From Flavobacteriales bacterium (GTDB lineage: Bacteria > Bacteroidota > Bacteroidia > Flavobacteriales_F > PHOS-HE28): DNA of 64,000 bases. The DNA lies in the NCBI GenBank assembly GCA_016702645.1, contig JADJDP010000004.1, positions 62,001-126,000 of the forward strand, in the 5' to 3' direction. The notes below the pieces were generated by a model. The model saw only the letters and a list, made by a program, of their open reading frames with translations. It made no database searches and was not told the origin of the DNA. Shown here in pieces: positions 47,028-55,689 of the stretch. The position numbers and the translations under genes are program-made. Within the stretch, counting starts at the first letter, position 1. Every line of letters begins with the position of its first letter.

Positions 47028-48830
47028 ATGCGGAACAGCTACGCTATTTTTCTTGTCGCACTCCTGTGCAACGCTGCTCAGGCATGGGGACAGGCGTATG
47101 GAGAGCTGGAAATCAACAATGTGCGTGCGCGCTTTTATGCGAACGGCCGTGTGAGCCTGGATACACTTTCCTCCTCCGCAAACTTTGAAGTTCCACTGGG
47201 CGGAGGGGCCACCACCTTGTATGTCGGGGGACTGTGGGTTGGTGGGCAAACGAGCAGCGGGCAGCTAAGTCTTTCGAGCACCCTCTATGATCAGCATCCG
47301 GACGTGGACTTTTATCCCGGTCCGCTCACCACCACGGATGGCACGACCACCCAGGCCATCTCCGACCAGTATGACAGGGTGTGGAGCATAACAAGGGCGG
47401 AGATCGCCACACACTTGGCCTACTTCCAGTGCCTTGGTGATCCCAATTGCGATGTGGCCATCGAATTTCCAGGTGGCTACACGATCCCTGCTTCCATCCT
47501 GGAATGGCCTGCTATCGGTCAGTTCACCCTTGGGTATGACCTCGACCTCGCCCCCTTCTACGACTACGACCAGGATGGCAACTATGTGCCTGCGAGCGGT
47601 GATGCACCGTGCATTCTGGGTGATCAGGCGCTTTTCAATGTGTTCAACGATCACCTGAGTGCGCAGAGCGGTGATCAACCCATGGGCGTGGAGGTCCAGG
47701 CAATGCCTTTCGCCTACAACAGCGACGAGCCTGCTTTGGATGGAACGGTCTTCATGCGCTACCACCTCATCAACCGGAGCACACAGACCTACACGAACAC
47801 CATGCTTGGCTTCTTCAATGATTTCGATCTCGGTTGTGCGAACGATGATTTCATCGGATGCGATCCCTCGCGCAACCTGGCATACGCGTACAACTGGGAC
47901 GATAATGATGAAGGGTGTCTGGGGGCTGGTGGTTACGGTACACAACCTCCTGCCTTCGGGATGGTGCTCCTGAAGGGACCCTTGATGGATGCGAACGCCG
48001 AGGACGATCCCGCATCGAACGAACTTCCCAATTGGAACGGGCATGGCTTCGGTGATGCTATCGTCGACAACGAGCGGTTCGGTCTTGCCCATTTCATGTA
48101 TTTCAACCGCGAGGCCACCCTGAATTGCTGCAACGACCCGAACACCGAAGGTGACCACTACAATTACCTGCGGGGGATCTGGAAGGATGGTGTAACGATG
48201 AGCTACGGCGGTGTGGGCTACAATCCCGACCCGAACGCGCTCGCATGTGCGTTCATGTTCCCTGGTTCCGGCGATCCCGTTGGAGCGGGAACCGGTGGTG
48301 CCATCCAAGGTCCATGGAGCGAAGTGCAACAAGTGCTCCCCGATCGGCGCGGCTTGATGAGCATGGGCGCGTTCACTCTTGTGCCTGGCCAACACATGGA
48401 CCTGGTCTTCGCATACGTGTATGCGCGAGCAGCCAGCGGTGGTGCATTGGCAAGCGTGGCGGCGCTGCAAGCGCGCGTTGATTCCGTCAGCGCATTCGCG
48501 AACACATTGCCCATTTGGAACGTGTCCGAAGTGGATGGTTTCCACGGCCAATGCGTGGACTATCCCTTCCTCGGCGTTCCCGATCAACCCGCGTTCGGTC
48601 GCTTGACGCTCTTCCCTTCTCCGGCGGCGGAGCAAGTGCGCTTCGATGCTCCGAGCGATCTCATTGGCGGTATCCTCACCCTGCGCGATGCGATCGGACG
48701 CATCGTTCTTCGTCAGCGCGTGGTACCGGGTATGAACGACATCGAGATCAGCTTGCTTGCCAAAGGGATCTATACCTGCGAAGCAGTGACAGCGCGTGCG
48801 CGCTTCACGGGCAGGGTAGTGAAAGAGTAG
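47028..48830 (+). CDS. T9SS type A secreted protein of unknown function
   Basis: A 600-residue exported protein with signal peptide MRNSYAIFLVALLCNAAQA. The N-terminal part (GELEINNVRARFYANGRV, TTLYVGGLWVGGQ) and the central RYHLINRSTQTYTNTMLGFF and DFDLGCANDDFIGCDPSRN segments recur in long Bacteroidota T9SS proteins, where the second resembles a lectin-like or calcium-binding beta-sandwich. The C-terminus (LFPSPAAEQVRFDAP to RFTGRVVKE) is a type A sorting domain. No catalytic residues are evident. It ends at a perfect 36-bp palindrome shared with the convergent gene. Confidence 0.82.
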   Translation: MRNSYAIFLVALLCNAAQAWGQAYGELEINNVRARFYANGRVSLDTLSSSANFEVPLGGGATTLYVGGLWVGGQTSSGQLSLSSTLYDQHPDVDFYPGPLTTTDGTTTQAISDQYDRVWSITRAEIATHLAYFQCLGDPNCDVAIEFPGGYTIPASILEWPAIGQFTLGYDLDLAPFYDYDQDGNYVPASGDAPCILGDQALFNVFNDHLSAQSGDQPMGVEVQAMPFAYNSDEPALDGTVFMRYHLINRSTQTYTNTMLGFFNDFDLGCANDDFIGCDPSRNLAYAYNWDDNDEGCLGAGGYGTQPPAFGMVLLKGPLMDANAEDDPASNELPNWNGHGFGDAIVDNERFGLAHFMYFNREATLNCCNDPNTEGDHYNYLRGIWKDGVTMSYGGVGYNPDPNALACAFMFPGSGDPVGAGTGGAIQGPWSEVQQVLPDRRGLMSMGAFTLVPGQHMDLVFAYVYARAASGGALASVAALQARVDSVSAFANTLPIWNVSEVDGFHGQCVDYPFLGVPDQPAFGRLTLFPSPAAEQVRFDAPSDLIGGILTLRDAIGRIVLRQRVVPGMNDIEISLLAKGIYTCEAVTARARFTGRVVKE

Positions 48831-48846
48831 GAGAGAAGTCCTGCTG

Positions 48847-48882
48847 GCACGAAGCCCTTCGATCGATCGAAGGGCTTCGTGC
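48847..48882. terminator. Perfect 36-bp palindrome, bidirectional terminator
   Basis: GCACGAAGCCCTTCGATC is followed at once by its exact reverse complement (48847-48882), then TTTCG. It lies between two convergent genes, 16 bp after one stop and 12 bp before the other, so it can terminate both. Confidence 0.75.
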
Positions 48883-48894
48883 TTTCGTATCCAC

Positions 48895-49224
48895 CTAGTT
48901 GGTCGTTGCTCGCGAGCGCATCGGCGGTAGCAGGAACCACAGGGCGCAGACCGACAGGCCTACCAGCAGCAGCATATTGGCACCGGGCCAGTGCATGACC
49001 TTGAACACCCCGCCGGTGACCACCGCGATCACCGAGCCGACCAGCATGCCCGGAAGTTGCAGCTGTATGGACAAAGGCCCAGGCTTGCGGAACAGCAGAA
49101 GCGAAAGCGTGACGATGACCACTACGCTACTTGCAATGACGATGACCCCGGCGCCCGGCCAGTGCAGCGTCTTGAACAGGATGCCGATGATGAGGCCGGC
49201 GATACCGATGGAGCGGATGTACAT
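48895..49224 (-). CDS. Small membrane protein with two GldL-like HWPGA motifs
   Basis: A 109-residue protein starting at ATG 49224 (MYIRSIGIAGLIIG). It has four hydrophobic segments arranged as two similar halves, each with a GldL-type motif: LFKTLHWPGAG and VFKVMHWPGAN. In the gliding/T9SS motor protein GldL a similar FK..HWPGA sequence occurs in the membrane helix region, but GldL has a long cytoplasmic domain that is missing here. It may be a GldL-related stand-alone membrane module or just share the fold. No gldM or gldN is nearby. Confidence 0.7.
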   Translation of the reverse strand: MYIRSIGIAGLIIGILFKTLHWPGAGVIVIASSVVVIVTLSLLLFRKPGPLSIQLQLPGMLVGSVIAVVTGGVFKVMHWPGANMLLLVGLSVCALWFLLPPMRSRATTN

Positions 49225-49389
49225 GGTGGTAGTGTTTGGAAGCTGAATGCGGTCCGGTCGATCGGGTAACGCAGTGTACGCGAGATTACCACCACAACGG
49301 CGCAACGGACGTCAAGATTGCGCAACGAAGTGCTTCCAACGAGCGTTGCGAACCCCGTTGTGTTCGTTGGGTCGCTGCGGTGAAAGGAA

Positions 49390-50694
49390 CTATACCACCA
49401 CCGCCTTCCTGTTCATCATCTCCTCCACCGCATCCGCCTCCACGGGAATGTCCGCGAACAGGTCGATCGGCGCATCGCGCGTTACGAGGATGTTGTTCTC
49501 CAAGCGGATGCCCAGCTTCTCCTCGCGGATGTAGATGCCCGGCTCCACGGTGAAGACCATGTCCGGCTGGATCATCTCGTTCCACAGGCCCACGTCGTGT
49601 ACATCGAGGCCGAGGAAGTGGCTGGTGCCGTGCATGAAGTACTTCTTGTAGAGCGGCTTTTCGGGATCCTGCTTCGCCACATCGTTCTTGTCGATGAGCC
49701 CGAGGCCGATCAATTCGCTCTCCATGATCTTGCCCACTTCCTTGTGGTAGTCGGCGAGCAGGGTGCCGGGGCGCAGCAATTGCGTCGCCTCGTTCTTCAC
49801 GCGCAGCACCGCATCGTACACCGCGCGTTGGCGCTTCGTGAAACGGCCGTTCACCGGCACGCAGCGCGTGAGGTCGCTCGCATAGCCGCCGTACTCGCAG
49901 CCGAAATCCATCAGGATCACATCGCCGTCGTTGCACACCTGGTCGTTGGTGATGTAGTGCAGCACGCAGGCGTTGTAGCCGCTGGCGATGATCGGCGTGT
50001 AGGCATGCCCGCGCGAACCGTTGCGCAGGAACTCGTGCGTGATCTCCGCTTCGATCTCATACTCCTTCACACCGGGCTTCACGAAACCGCACACGCGTTC
50101 GAAGGCCTTGCCCGTGATCGCGATCGCGCGTTGGATCTGCTCCACCTCCTCCTTCGTCTTGCGACTGCGGATGCGGTGCATGATCGGCGCGCTGCGCTTC
50201 ACGCTGTGCAACGGGAACTGCGCGCGCGTCTCCTTGTTCTTGCGCTCCTCGCGCGTCTCCACCTCGTTGCCCTGGCGCAGGTGCTCGTTGCTGTTCAGGT
50301 ACAGGTGCTCGCACTGCGGCACCAAGCGCTTGATCGTCGCTTCGTAGCTGCTCGTCCACAGCACCGTGGCGATGCCGCTCAGCTCCGTCGCCTCCTTCTG
50401 GCTGAACTTCGCGCCTTCCCAGATCGCGAGCAGTTCGCTCGTCTCACGCACGAAGAGGATCTCGCGGTCCTTCGCGTCCACCGCATCGGGGAAGAGCAGC
50501 AGGATCGTCTCCTCCTGGTCGATGCCGCTGAGGTAGAAGATGTCGCTGGCCTGCTTGAAGGGCATCGAGCCATCGGCGCTCGTGGGCATGATGTCGTTGC
50601 TGTGGAAGATGGCGAGGCCGCCTTTCTCCATGGCTTGGCGGAAACGGGCGCGGTGCTCGCGGTAGGTGGCGGCGGAAAGGGGGGCGTAACGCAT
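49390..50694 (-). CDS. pepP: Xaa-Pro aminopeptidase (aminopeptidase P)
   Basis: A 434-residue cytosolic M24B metallopeptidase that removes the first residue from X-Pro peptides. It starts at ATG 50694 (MRYAPLSAATYREHRARF), not at the longer open frame. The N-terminal creatinase-like domain precedes the pita-bread catalytic domain from about residue 170. Dinuclear metal ligands are visible in DFGCEYGGYASD, HGTSHFLGLDVHD, FTVEPGIYI and RLENNILV. The length is normal. It appears monocistronic. Confidence 0.93.
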   Translation of the reverse strand: MRYAPLSAATYREHRARFRQAMEKGGLAIFHSNDIMPTSADGSMPFKQASDIFYLSGIDQEETILLLFPDAVDAKDREILFVRETSELLAIWEGAKFSQKEATELSGIATVLWTSSYEATIKRLVPQCEHLYLNSNEHLRQGNEVETREERKNKETRAQFPLHSVKRSAPIMHRIRSRKTKEEVEQIQRAIAITGKAFERVCGFVKPGVKEYEIEAEITHEFLRNGSRGHAYTPIIASGYNACVLHYITNDQVCNDGDVILMDFGCEYGGYASDLTRCVPVNGRFTKRQRAVYDAVLRVKNEATQLLRPGTLLADYHKEVGKIMESELIGLGLIDKNDVAKQDPEKPLYKKYFMHGTSHFLGLDVHDVGLWNEMIQPDMVFTVEPGIYIREEKLGIRLENNILVTRDAPIDLFADIPVEADAVEEMMNRKAVVV

Positions 50695-51078
50695 GATGCG
50701 AATGTAGGGGAGCGAAATGTGAGGTGTGACGTGTGAGTGGTGAAGTGTGAAGTAGCGCCACCTCACACCTTACACCTCTGCATTCACACCACACACCTGT
50801 TCAAAGTTTTGTGGAAAGTCGAGGGCGAGGTTGATGGTACCGGTCATCCCGAGCGGAGTCGAGGGATGGGCGTGCCACCGGCTCAAATCGCCGGGGTCGC
50901 GCTCTCCGATTTACTCCTCGGGCGTACTTCCGCCCTGCGGGGTGTCGCTGCGATCGCTCACGCGGAATGCGCCCGGATGTGGAACTAGTCCGCGATAGCC
51001 AGTCTGAGAGCGCAGGGTCGAATTCCAAATGCTGCCAACCATCAGCGTTCCCTAAAATTGCCGCAGTAATAACCAACC
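50695..51078. other. 384-bp intergenic region with low-complexity and dispersed-repeat strings
   Basis: Bases 50716-50800 are GT/CA-rich text (GTGAGGTGTGACGTGTGAG then CACCTCACACCTTACACC), forming loose inverted repeats. At 50848-50871 lies a CATCCCGAGCGGAGTCGAGG string of a type often dispersed between genes in Bacteroidota, and from 50897 a GC-rich stretch follows. No ORF or RNA gene is supported. TAAAATTG near 51049 may be the promoter for the next gene. Confidence 0.55.
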
Positions 51079-51350
51079 ATGAAACAAACGCTGGTATCGA
51101 TCGCCCTCTCCCCGGAAGGCATGGAGAAGATCAAGGCAAACCCCGAGTTGCAGAAGGCGGAGATGCAGTTCATCAATGACTGGAAAGAGCAGGGGATCCT
51201 CGAGAGCTTCTTCATCACCACGAACCGCACGGGGCCTTCCTCCTCTTCAGTGGCGTGGACGGTGACCGACTGCGTGCGCTGATTGAAGGCCTGCCTTACT
51301 TCCCCTTCATGGCAAAGGTGGAATACTTCGAAGTGGACAGGCAGTTCTGA
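51079..51350 (+). CDS. YCII/muconolactone-isomerase-like small protein, frameshifted
   Basis: About 90 residues if repaired. The first frame gives MKQTLVSIALSPEGMEKIKA to TNRTG and the continuation (FLLFSGVDGDRLRALIEGLP, YFPFMAKVEYFEVDRQF) is in another frame, restored by adding one G in the GGGG at 51229-51236. The fold resembles the ferredoxin-like YCII or muconolactone-isomerase-like dimeric alpha-beta barrels, which are common as small stress- or signalling-associated proteins. No catalytic role can be named. Confidence 0.65.
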
Positions 51351-51374
51351 GCAGGCCGCATCGAACCGAGAGAC

Positions 51375-51800
51375 ATGGCATCCAAGCCCAACAAAACCCA
51401 CGCTACCGCCGCCAGCGTGGATGCCTTCATCGACAAGCAGCCGAAGGAGGAAGTGCGCGACGATTGCCGCACGCTGATGAACTTGATGCACGAACTCACC
51501 GGCGAGGAACCGCACATGTACGGGCCAACGATCGTGGGCTACGGCACCTACCACTACACGTATGCGAGCGGTCATTCGGGCAGTGCACCCTTGGCGGCCT
51601 TCAGTCCGCGCAAGCCGGAGCTCGTGATCTACCTCGGCGCAGAAGCGCAGGAGCCGGAGCTGCTTGCCAAGCTGGGCAAGTACAGGGCAACCAAGGGCTG
51701 CTTGTATGTGAAGAAGTTGGCCGACATCGACCTGAAGGTGCTGAAGCTCATGCTGAAGAAGTCGATCGCTCGCACGAGGAAGGCCTATCCGCTGTCCTAG
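51375..51800 (+). CDS. DUF1801 family protein
   Basis: A 141-residue cytosolic protein of the DUF1801/YdhG family. Motifs: SVDAFIDKQPKEEVRDDCRT, TGEEPHMYGPTIVGYGTYHY and GCLYVKKLADIDLKVLKLM. The family is widespread and its function is not established in what I know. It lies 24 bp downstream of the YCII-like gene and may share its transcript. Confidence 0.85.
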   Translation: MASKPNKTHATAASVDAFIDKQPKEEVRDDCRTLMNLMHELTGEEPHMYGPTIVGYGTYHYTYASGHSGSAPLAAFSPRKPELVIYLGAEAQEPELLAKLGKYRATKGCLYVKKLADIDLKVLKLMLKKSIARTRKAYPLS

Positions 51801-51898
51801 TCCGCGCCCGCAGGGGAGGACACGAGCGGCTGCTCATGTGGAACAATTCCAAACAGATGGGCGTTGGCTACTTGCTTCATCGCCAACGGCCGCGCCCG

Positions 51899-51906
51899 TA
51901 AGTTTG
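51899..51906 (+). promoter_or_regulatory. -7 box TAAGTTTG of the sdhCAB operon
   Basis: An exact match to TAnnTTTG, 22 bp upstream of the sdhC ATG. A -33 element is not obvious at the usual spacing. Confidence 0.6.
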
Positions 51907-51928
51907 CGGCCGTTCCCAACGCATCAGC

Positions 51929-52609
51929 ATGGCCCGTCAAGGACTCTTCGGTTCCTCCCTCGTCAAGAAGTACTGGATGGCCCTCACGGGCCTTTTCCTT
52001 ATCAGCTTTCTGGTGGTCCACGCCACGGTGAACGCGATGATCTTCTTCAATGACGGGGGCGTCACGTTCAACGAAGCGGCCCACTTCATGGGCACCAACC
52101 CGCTCATCCGCGCGATGGAGTTCGTGCTTTTTGCGGGCCTCATCCTGCATATCGTGGACGGTTTGATGCTCTGGAGCCAGAACCGCGCAGCGCGTCCGGT
52201 GAAGTACGCCATGGAGAAGGGCAGCGCGAACCGCAGTTGGTACAGTGCGAGCATGGGCATCCTCGGCACCCTCCTGTTGCTTTTCCTCATCATGCACTTG
52301 TGGCACTTTTGGGTGAAGAGCCGCATCACCGGCTTGCGCGAGATCGAAGGCATGCCGGGCCACGACAACCTCTACATCGAGATGGTGGAGGTCTTCGCGA
52401 GCCCCGTTCCCGTGGTGCTCTACGTGCTGGGTTGTTTCAGCTTGTTCTGGCACCTGCTGCACGGTTTCCAAAGCGCCTTCCAAAGTGTCGGCATCAACCA
52501 CAAGCGCTACACCCCGATCATCAAGATGGTGGGTGCCGGTTTCAGCATCGTCATCTCCGCGCTCTTCGCCTCGATGCCGGTGAGCATGTACTTCGGTTGG
52601 ATCCAATGA
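51929..52609 (+). CDS. sdhC: Succinate dehydrogenase cytochrome b subunit
   Basis: A 226-residue membrane anchor with five predicted helices (for example GLFLISFLVVHATVNAM, FVLFAGLILHIVDGLML, GTLLLLFLIMHLWHF and VVLYVLGCFSLFWHLLHGF), each containing a His suitable as heme ligand. This is the one-subunit, di-heme type found in Bacteroidota succinate:quinone oxidoreductases. It transfers electrons from SdhB to menaquinone. It is the first gene of sdhCAB; an inverted repeat fills the gap to sdhA. Confidence 0.95.
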   Translation: MARQGLFGSSLVKKYWMALTGLFLISFLVVHATVNAMIFFNDGGVTFNEAAHFMGTNPLIRAMEFVLFAGLILHIVDGLMLWSQNRAARPVKYAMEKGSANRSWYSASMGILGTLLLLFLIMHLWHFWVKSRITGLREIEGMPGHDNLYIEMVEVFASPVPVVLYVLGCFSLFWHLLHGFQSAFQSVGINHKRYTPIIKMVGAGFSIVISALFASMPVSMYFGWIQ

Positions 52610-52613
52610 AATT

Positions 52614-52683
52614 GAGCCGCGAGCTTCCAGCCATTAGCCACGAGCTTGTCCGGGGCAAGCTCGTGGCTAGTGGCTCGCGGCTC
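52614..52683. repeat. Large inverted repeat in the sdhC-sdhA gap
   Basis: A 13-bp perfect stem (AGCCACGAGCTTG at 52636-52648 with CAAGCTCGTGGCT at 52656-52668, 7-nt loop) continues outward, and GAGCCGCGAGC (52614-52624) is complementary to GCTCGCGGCTC (52673-52683). It lies within the operon, where it could stabilise the mRNA or attenuate read-through. The wording of the sequence suggests a mobile intergenic repeat. Confidence 0.8.
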
Positions 52684-52707
52684 GAAGCTCTTCAGAACTC
52701 CTCGACC

Positions 52708-54726
52708 ATGTCAGTGAAACTCGACAGCAAGATCCCTCCCGGCCCCATCGATAAGAAGTGGACCGATCACAAGGGGCACATCCGCATCGTCGCTCCCGCG
52801 AACAAGCGCCGCATCGACATCATCGTGGTGGGCACGGGCCTCGCCGGTGGTGCAGCCGCCGCATCGCTCGCGGAGATGGGCTACAACGTGAAGGCCTTCT
52901 GTTTCCAGGACAGCGCCCGTCGCGCGCACAGCATCGCTGCTCAGGGTGGTATCAACGCCGCCAAGAACTACCAGAACGACGGCGACAGCACCTACCGTCT
53001 GTTCTACGATACCGTGAAGGGCGGTGACTACCGTGCCCGCGAAGCCAACGTGTACCGCCTCGCCGAGGTAAGCGCGAACATCATCGACCAATGCGTGGCG
53101 CAAGGCGTTCCCTTCGCTCGCGACTACGGTGGATTGCTGGACAACCGCAGTTTCGGTGGTGTGCAGGTGAGCCGCACCTTTTATGCTCGCGGGCAGACCG
53201 GTCAGCAATTGTTGCTCGGAGCGTACAGCGCGCTGATGCGCCAAGTGGGCAAGGGCGCGGTGCAGATGTTCGATCGTCACGAGATGCTCGATGTGGTGAT
53301 CGTGGATGGCAAGGCACGCGGCATCATCGCCCGCAACCTGATCACCGGCGAGATCGAGCGGCATGGTGCGCACGCGGTGCTGCTGTGCACCGGTGGCTAC
53401 GGCAACGTGTTCTTCCTGAGCACGAACGCCATGGGAAGCAACGTCACGGCGGCATGGAAGGCGCACAAGCGCGGCGCCTACTTCGGCAACCCGTGCTACA
53501 CGCAGATCCACCCGACGTGCATCCCCGTGAGCGGCACGCACCAGAGCAAGCTCACGCTGATGAGCGAATCGCTCCGAAACGACGGCCGCATTTGGGTGCC
53601 GAAGAATTTGGAAGACGCGAAGGCGATCCGCGATGGCAAGAAGAAAGGCAGCGACATTCCGGAAGCGGACCGCGACTACTACCTCGAACGTCGTTATCCT
53701 GCCTTCGGGAATCTGGTGCCGCGTGACGTGGCCAGCCGCGCTGCGAAAGAGCGTTGCGATGCGGGCTACGGCGTGAACAAGACCGGCGAAGCCGTGTACC
53801 TCGACTTCAGCGCGGCGATCGAACGCTACGGCAAGCTCGAAGCGAACGTGAAGAAGATCGAGAACCCGAGCAAGGAGAAGATCATCGAGCTGGGTCGTGC
53901 CGTGGTGAGCGAGAAGTACGGCAACCTCTTCGACATGTATGAGAACATCGTCGGCGAGAACCCCTACGACCACGCGATGAAGATCTACCCGGCCGTACAC
54001 TACACCATGGGCGGCCTGTGGGTGGATTACAACCTACAGACCACTGTGCCCGGCCTCTTCTGCTTGGGCGAAGCGAACTTCAGCGATCACGGCGCGAACC
54101 GCCTCGGTGCTTCCGCACTGATGCAAGGCCTGGCCGATGGCTACTTCGTGATCCCGTACACCGTGGGCGATTACCTCGCTGATGACATCCGCACCGGACC
54201 GATCGACACGATGCGACCGGAGTTCGATGCTGCCGAGAAGGAGCAGAAGGACCGCATCAACCACTTCCTCAACAACAAGGGCACGAAGCCGGTCGATGAT
54301 TTCCACCGCCGCCTCGGCAAGGTGATGTGGGACAAGTGCGGCATGGCGCGCAATGCGCGGGGTTTGCAGGAGGCGATCGCAGAGATCCGCCAGATCCGAG
54401 AGGAGTTCTACCGCGATGTGCGTGTTCCCGGCAAGGCCAACGAATTCAACCAGGAGCTGGAGAAGGCCGGTCGTGTGGCCGACTTTCTGGAGCTGGGCGA
54501 ACTGATGTGCGTGGATGCCCTTAACCGCAACGAAAGCTGTGGGGGCCACTTCCGCGAGGAGTACGCAGAAACAGATGGGCCACAGCAGGGCGAGGCTAAA
54601 CGCGACGATGCCAACTACGCGTACGTCGCAGCATGGGAGTGGACAGGCGATGCCGGCAAAGCGAACCTGCACAAGGAGGCGCTGGAGTTCAACGAAGTGA
54701 AACTGACGCAACGCAGCTACAAGTGA
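52708..54726 (+). CDS. sdhA: Succinate dehydrogenase flavoprotein subunit
   Basis: A 672-residue FAD subunit that oxidises succinate to fumarate in the TCA cycle and feeds electrons to SdhB. It starts at ATG 52708 (MSVKLDSKIPPGPID). Motifs: the dinucleotide fold VVGTGLAGGAAAASLAEMGY, the flavinylation region HSIAAQGGINAAKNY, HPTCIPVSGTHQSKL near the active site, and GEANFSDHGANRLGASALMQ. The length fits the larger Bacteroidota/epsilonproteobacterial type. The stop overlaps the sdhB ATG by one base (TGATG at 54724-54728). Confidence 0.96.
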   Translation: MSVKLDSKIPPGPIDKKWTDHKGHIRIVAPANKRRIDIIVVGTGLAGGAAAASLAEMGYNVKAFCFQDSARRAHSIAAQGGINAAKNYQNDGDSTYRLFYDTVKGGDYRAREANVYRLAEVSANIIDQCVAQGVPFARDYGGLLDNRSFGGVQVSRTFYARGQTGQQLLLGAYSALMRQVGKGAVQMFDRHEMLDVVIVDGKARGIIARNLITGEIERHGAHAVLLCTGGYGNVFFLSTNAMGSNVTAAWKAHKRGAYFGNPCYTQIHPTCIPVSGTHQSKLTLMSESLRNDGRIWVPKNLEDAKAIRDGKKKGSDIPEADRDYYLERRYPAFGNLVPRDVASRAAKERCDAGYGVNKTGEAVYLDFSAAIERYGKLEANVKKIENPSKEKIIELGRAVVSEKYGNLFDMYENIVGENPYDHAMKIYPAVHYTMGGLWVDYNLQTTVPGLFCLGEANFSDHGANRLGASALMQGLADGYFVIPYTVGDYLADDIRTGPIDTMRPEFDAAEKEQKDRINHFLNNKGTKPVDDFHRRLGKVMWDKCGMARNARGLQEAIAEIRQIREEFYRDVRVPGKANEFNQELEKAGRVADFLELGELMCVDALNRNESCGGHFREEYAETDGPQQGEAKRDDANYAYVAAWEWTGDAGKANLHKEALEFNEVKLTQRSYK

Positions 54727-55484
54727 TGGGTAACATGAAGCTGAATCTCAAGATCTGGCGCCAGGCCGGTCCGAACGACAAGGGCCAGATGAAGGACTAT
54801 CCGGTGAGCGACGTGTCCGAGGACATGAGCTTCCTGGAGATGCTGGATGTGCTGAACGACGACATCGTGCGCAAGGGCGAAGACCCGATCGCGTTCGACC
54901 ACGACTGCCGCGAAGGCATCTGCGGATCATGCAGCCTCTTCATCAATGGCGAAGCGCACGGCCCGGGCAAGGGCATCACCACCTGCCAGTTGCACATGCG
55001 CCGCTTCAAGGATGGCGATACCATCCATGTGGAGCCTTGGCGTGCACAGGCGTTCCCTGTCATCAAGGATCTGGCAACGAACCGCAGCGCCTTCGATCGC
55101 ATCCAAGCGGCCGGAGGTTTCGTGAGCATCAACACCAGCGGCAATCTCGTCGACGGGAACGCGGTTCCCATCCCGAAGGATGATGCCGACAAGGCCTTCG
55201 ATGCAGCAACGTGCATCGGCTGCGGTGCGTGCGTGGCCACCTGCCCGAACGGCTCCGCGATGTTGTTCACGGCGGCGAAAGTCTCGCAGCTCTCGCTATT
55301 GCCTCAAGGCAAGCCCGAGCGCAAGCGCCGTGCGCTGGCCATGGTGGAGCAGATGGACAAGGAGGGCTTTGGCAATTGCAGCAACACCGGTGCTTGCGAG
55401 ATCGAGTGCCCGAAGAACATCAGCCTGGAGCACATCGCGCGGTTGAACCGGGAGTACTTGGCGGCGACGGTGACGAAGGAGTGA
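54726..55484 (+). CDS. sdhB: Succinate dehydrogenase iron-sulfur subunit
   Basis: A 252-residue electron-transfer subunit. It starts at ATG 54726 (MGNMKLNLKIWRQAG) with a one-base overlap with sdhA. It carries the three cluster-binding sites: [2Fe-2S] CREGICGSC with a later Cys in TTCQLH, [4Fe-4S] CIGCGACVATCP, and [3Fe-4S] CSNTGACEIECP. It links the flavin of SdhA to the hemes of SdhC. Its clusters are plausible clients of the suf operon in this window. Confidence 0.96.
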   Translation: MGNMKLNLKIWRQAGPNDKGQMKDYPVSDVSEDMSFLEMLDVLNDDIVRKGEDPIAFDHDCREGICGSCSLFINGEAHGPGKGITTCQLHMRRFKDGDTIHVEPWRAQAFPVIKDLATNRSAFDRIQAAGGFVSINTSGNLVDGNAVPIPKDDADKAFDAATCIGCGACVATCPNGSAMLFTAAKVSQLSLLPQGKPERKRRALAMVEQMDKEGFGNCSNTGACEIECPKNISLEHIARLNREYLAATVTKE

Positions 55485-55689
55485 GGCACACGTATTGATG
55501 AGTTTCCAGCGGTACCTGTCTGCCAGTCGCGCGCCTGCTGCCTCAACAGAATCAGCGCTGCTTCGGGGCGGAGGTTCTTCGATGCCCTGCTCCAGAAACC
55601 CGCTCTACCCCAGTGAGCGTCGTGCGATCAGGCCAGCCAGCTGACGGATGGCATTTCGGCGATCCTCCTGACGCACGAACTTGGCCTCC
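55485..55689. other. Intergenic region after sdhB
   Basis: It holds 205 bp without a convincing gene. A 28-residue minus-strand ORF (55605-55691) overlaps the next start. No terminator hairpin with a T run is visible. Confidence 0.4.
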
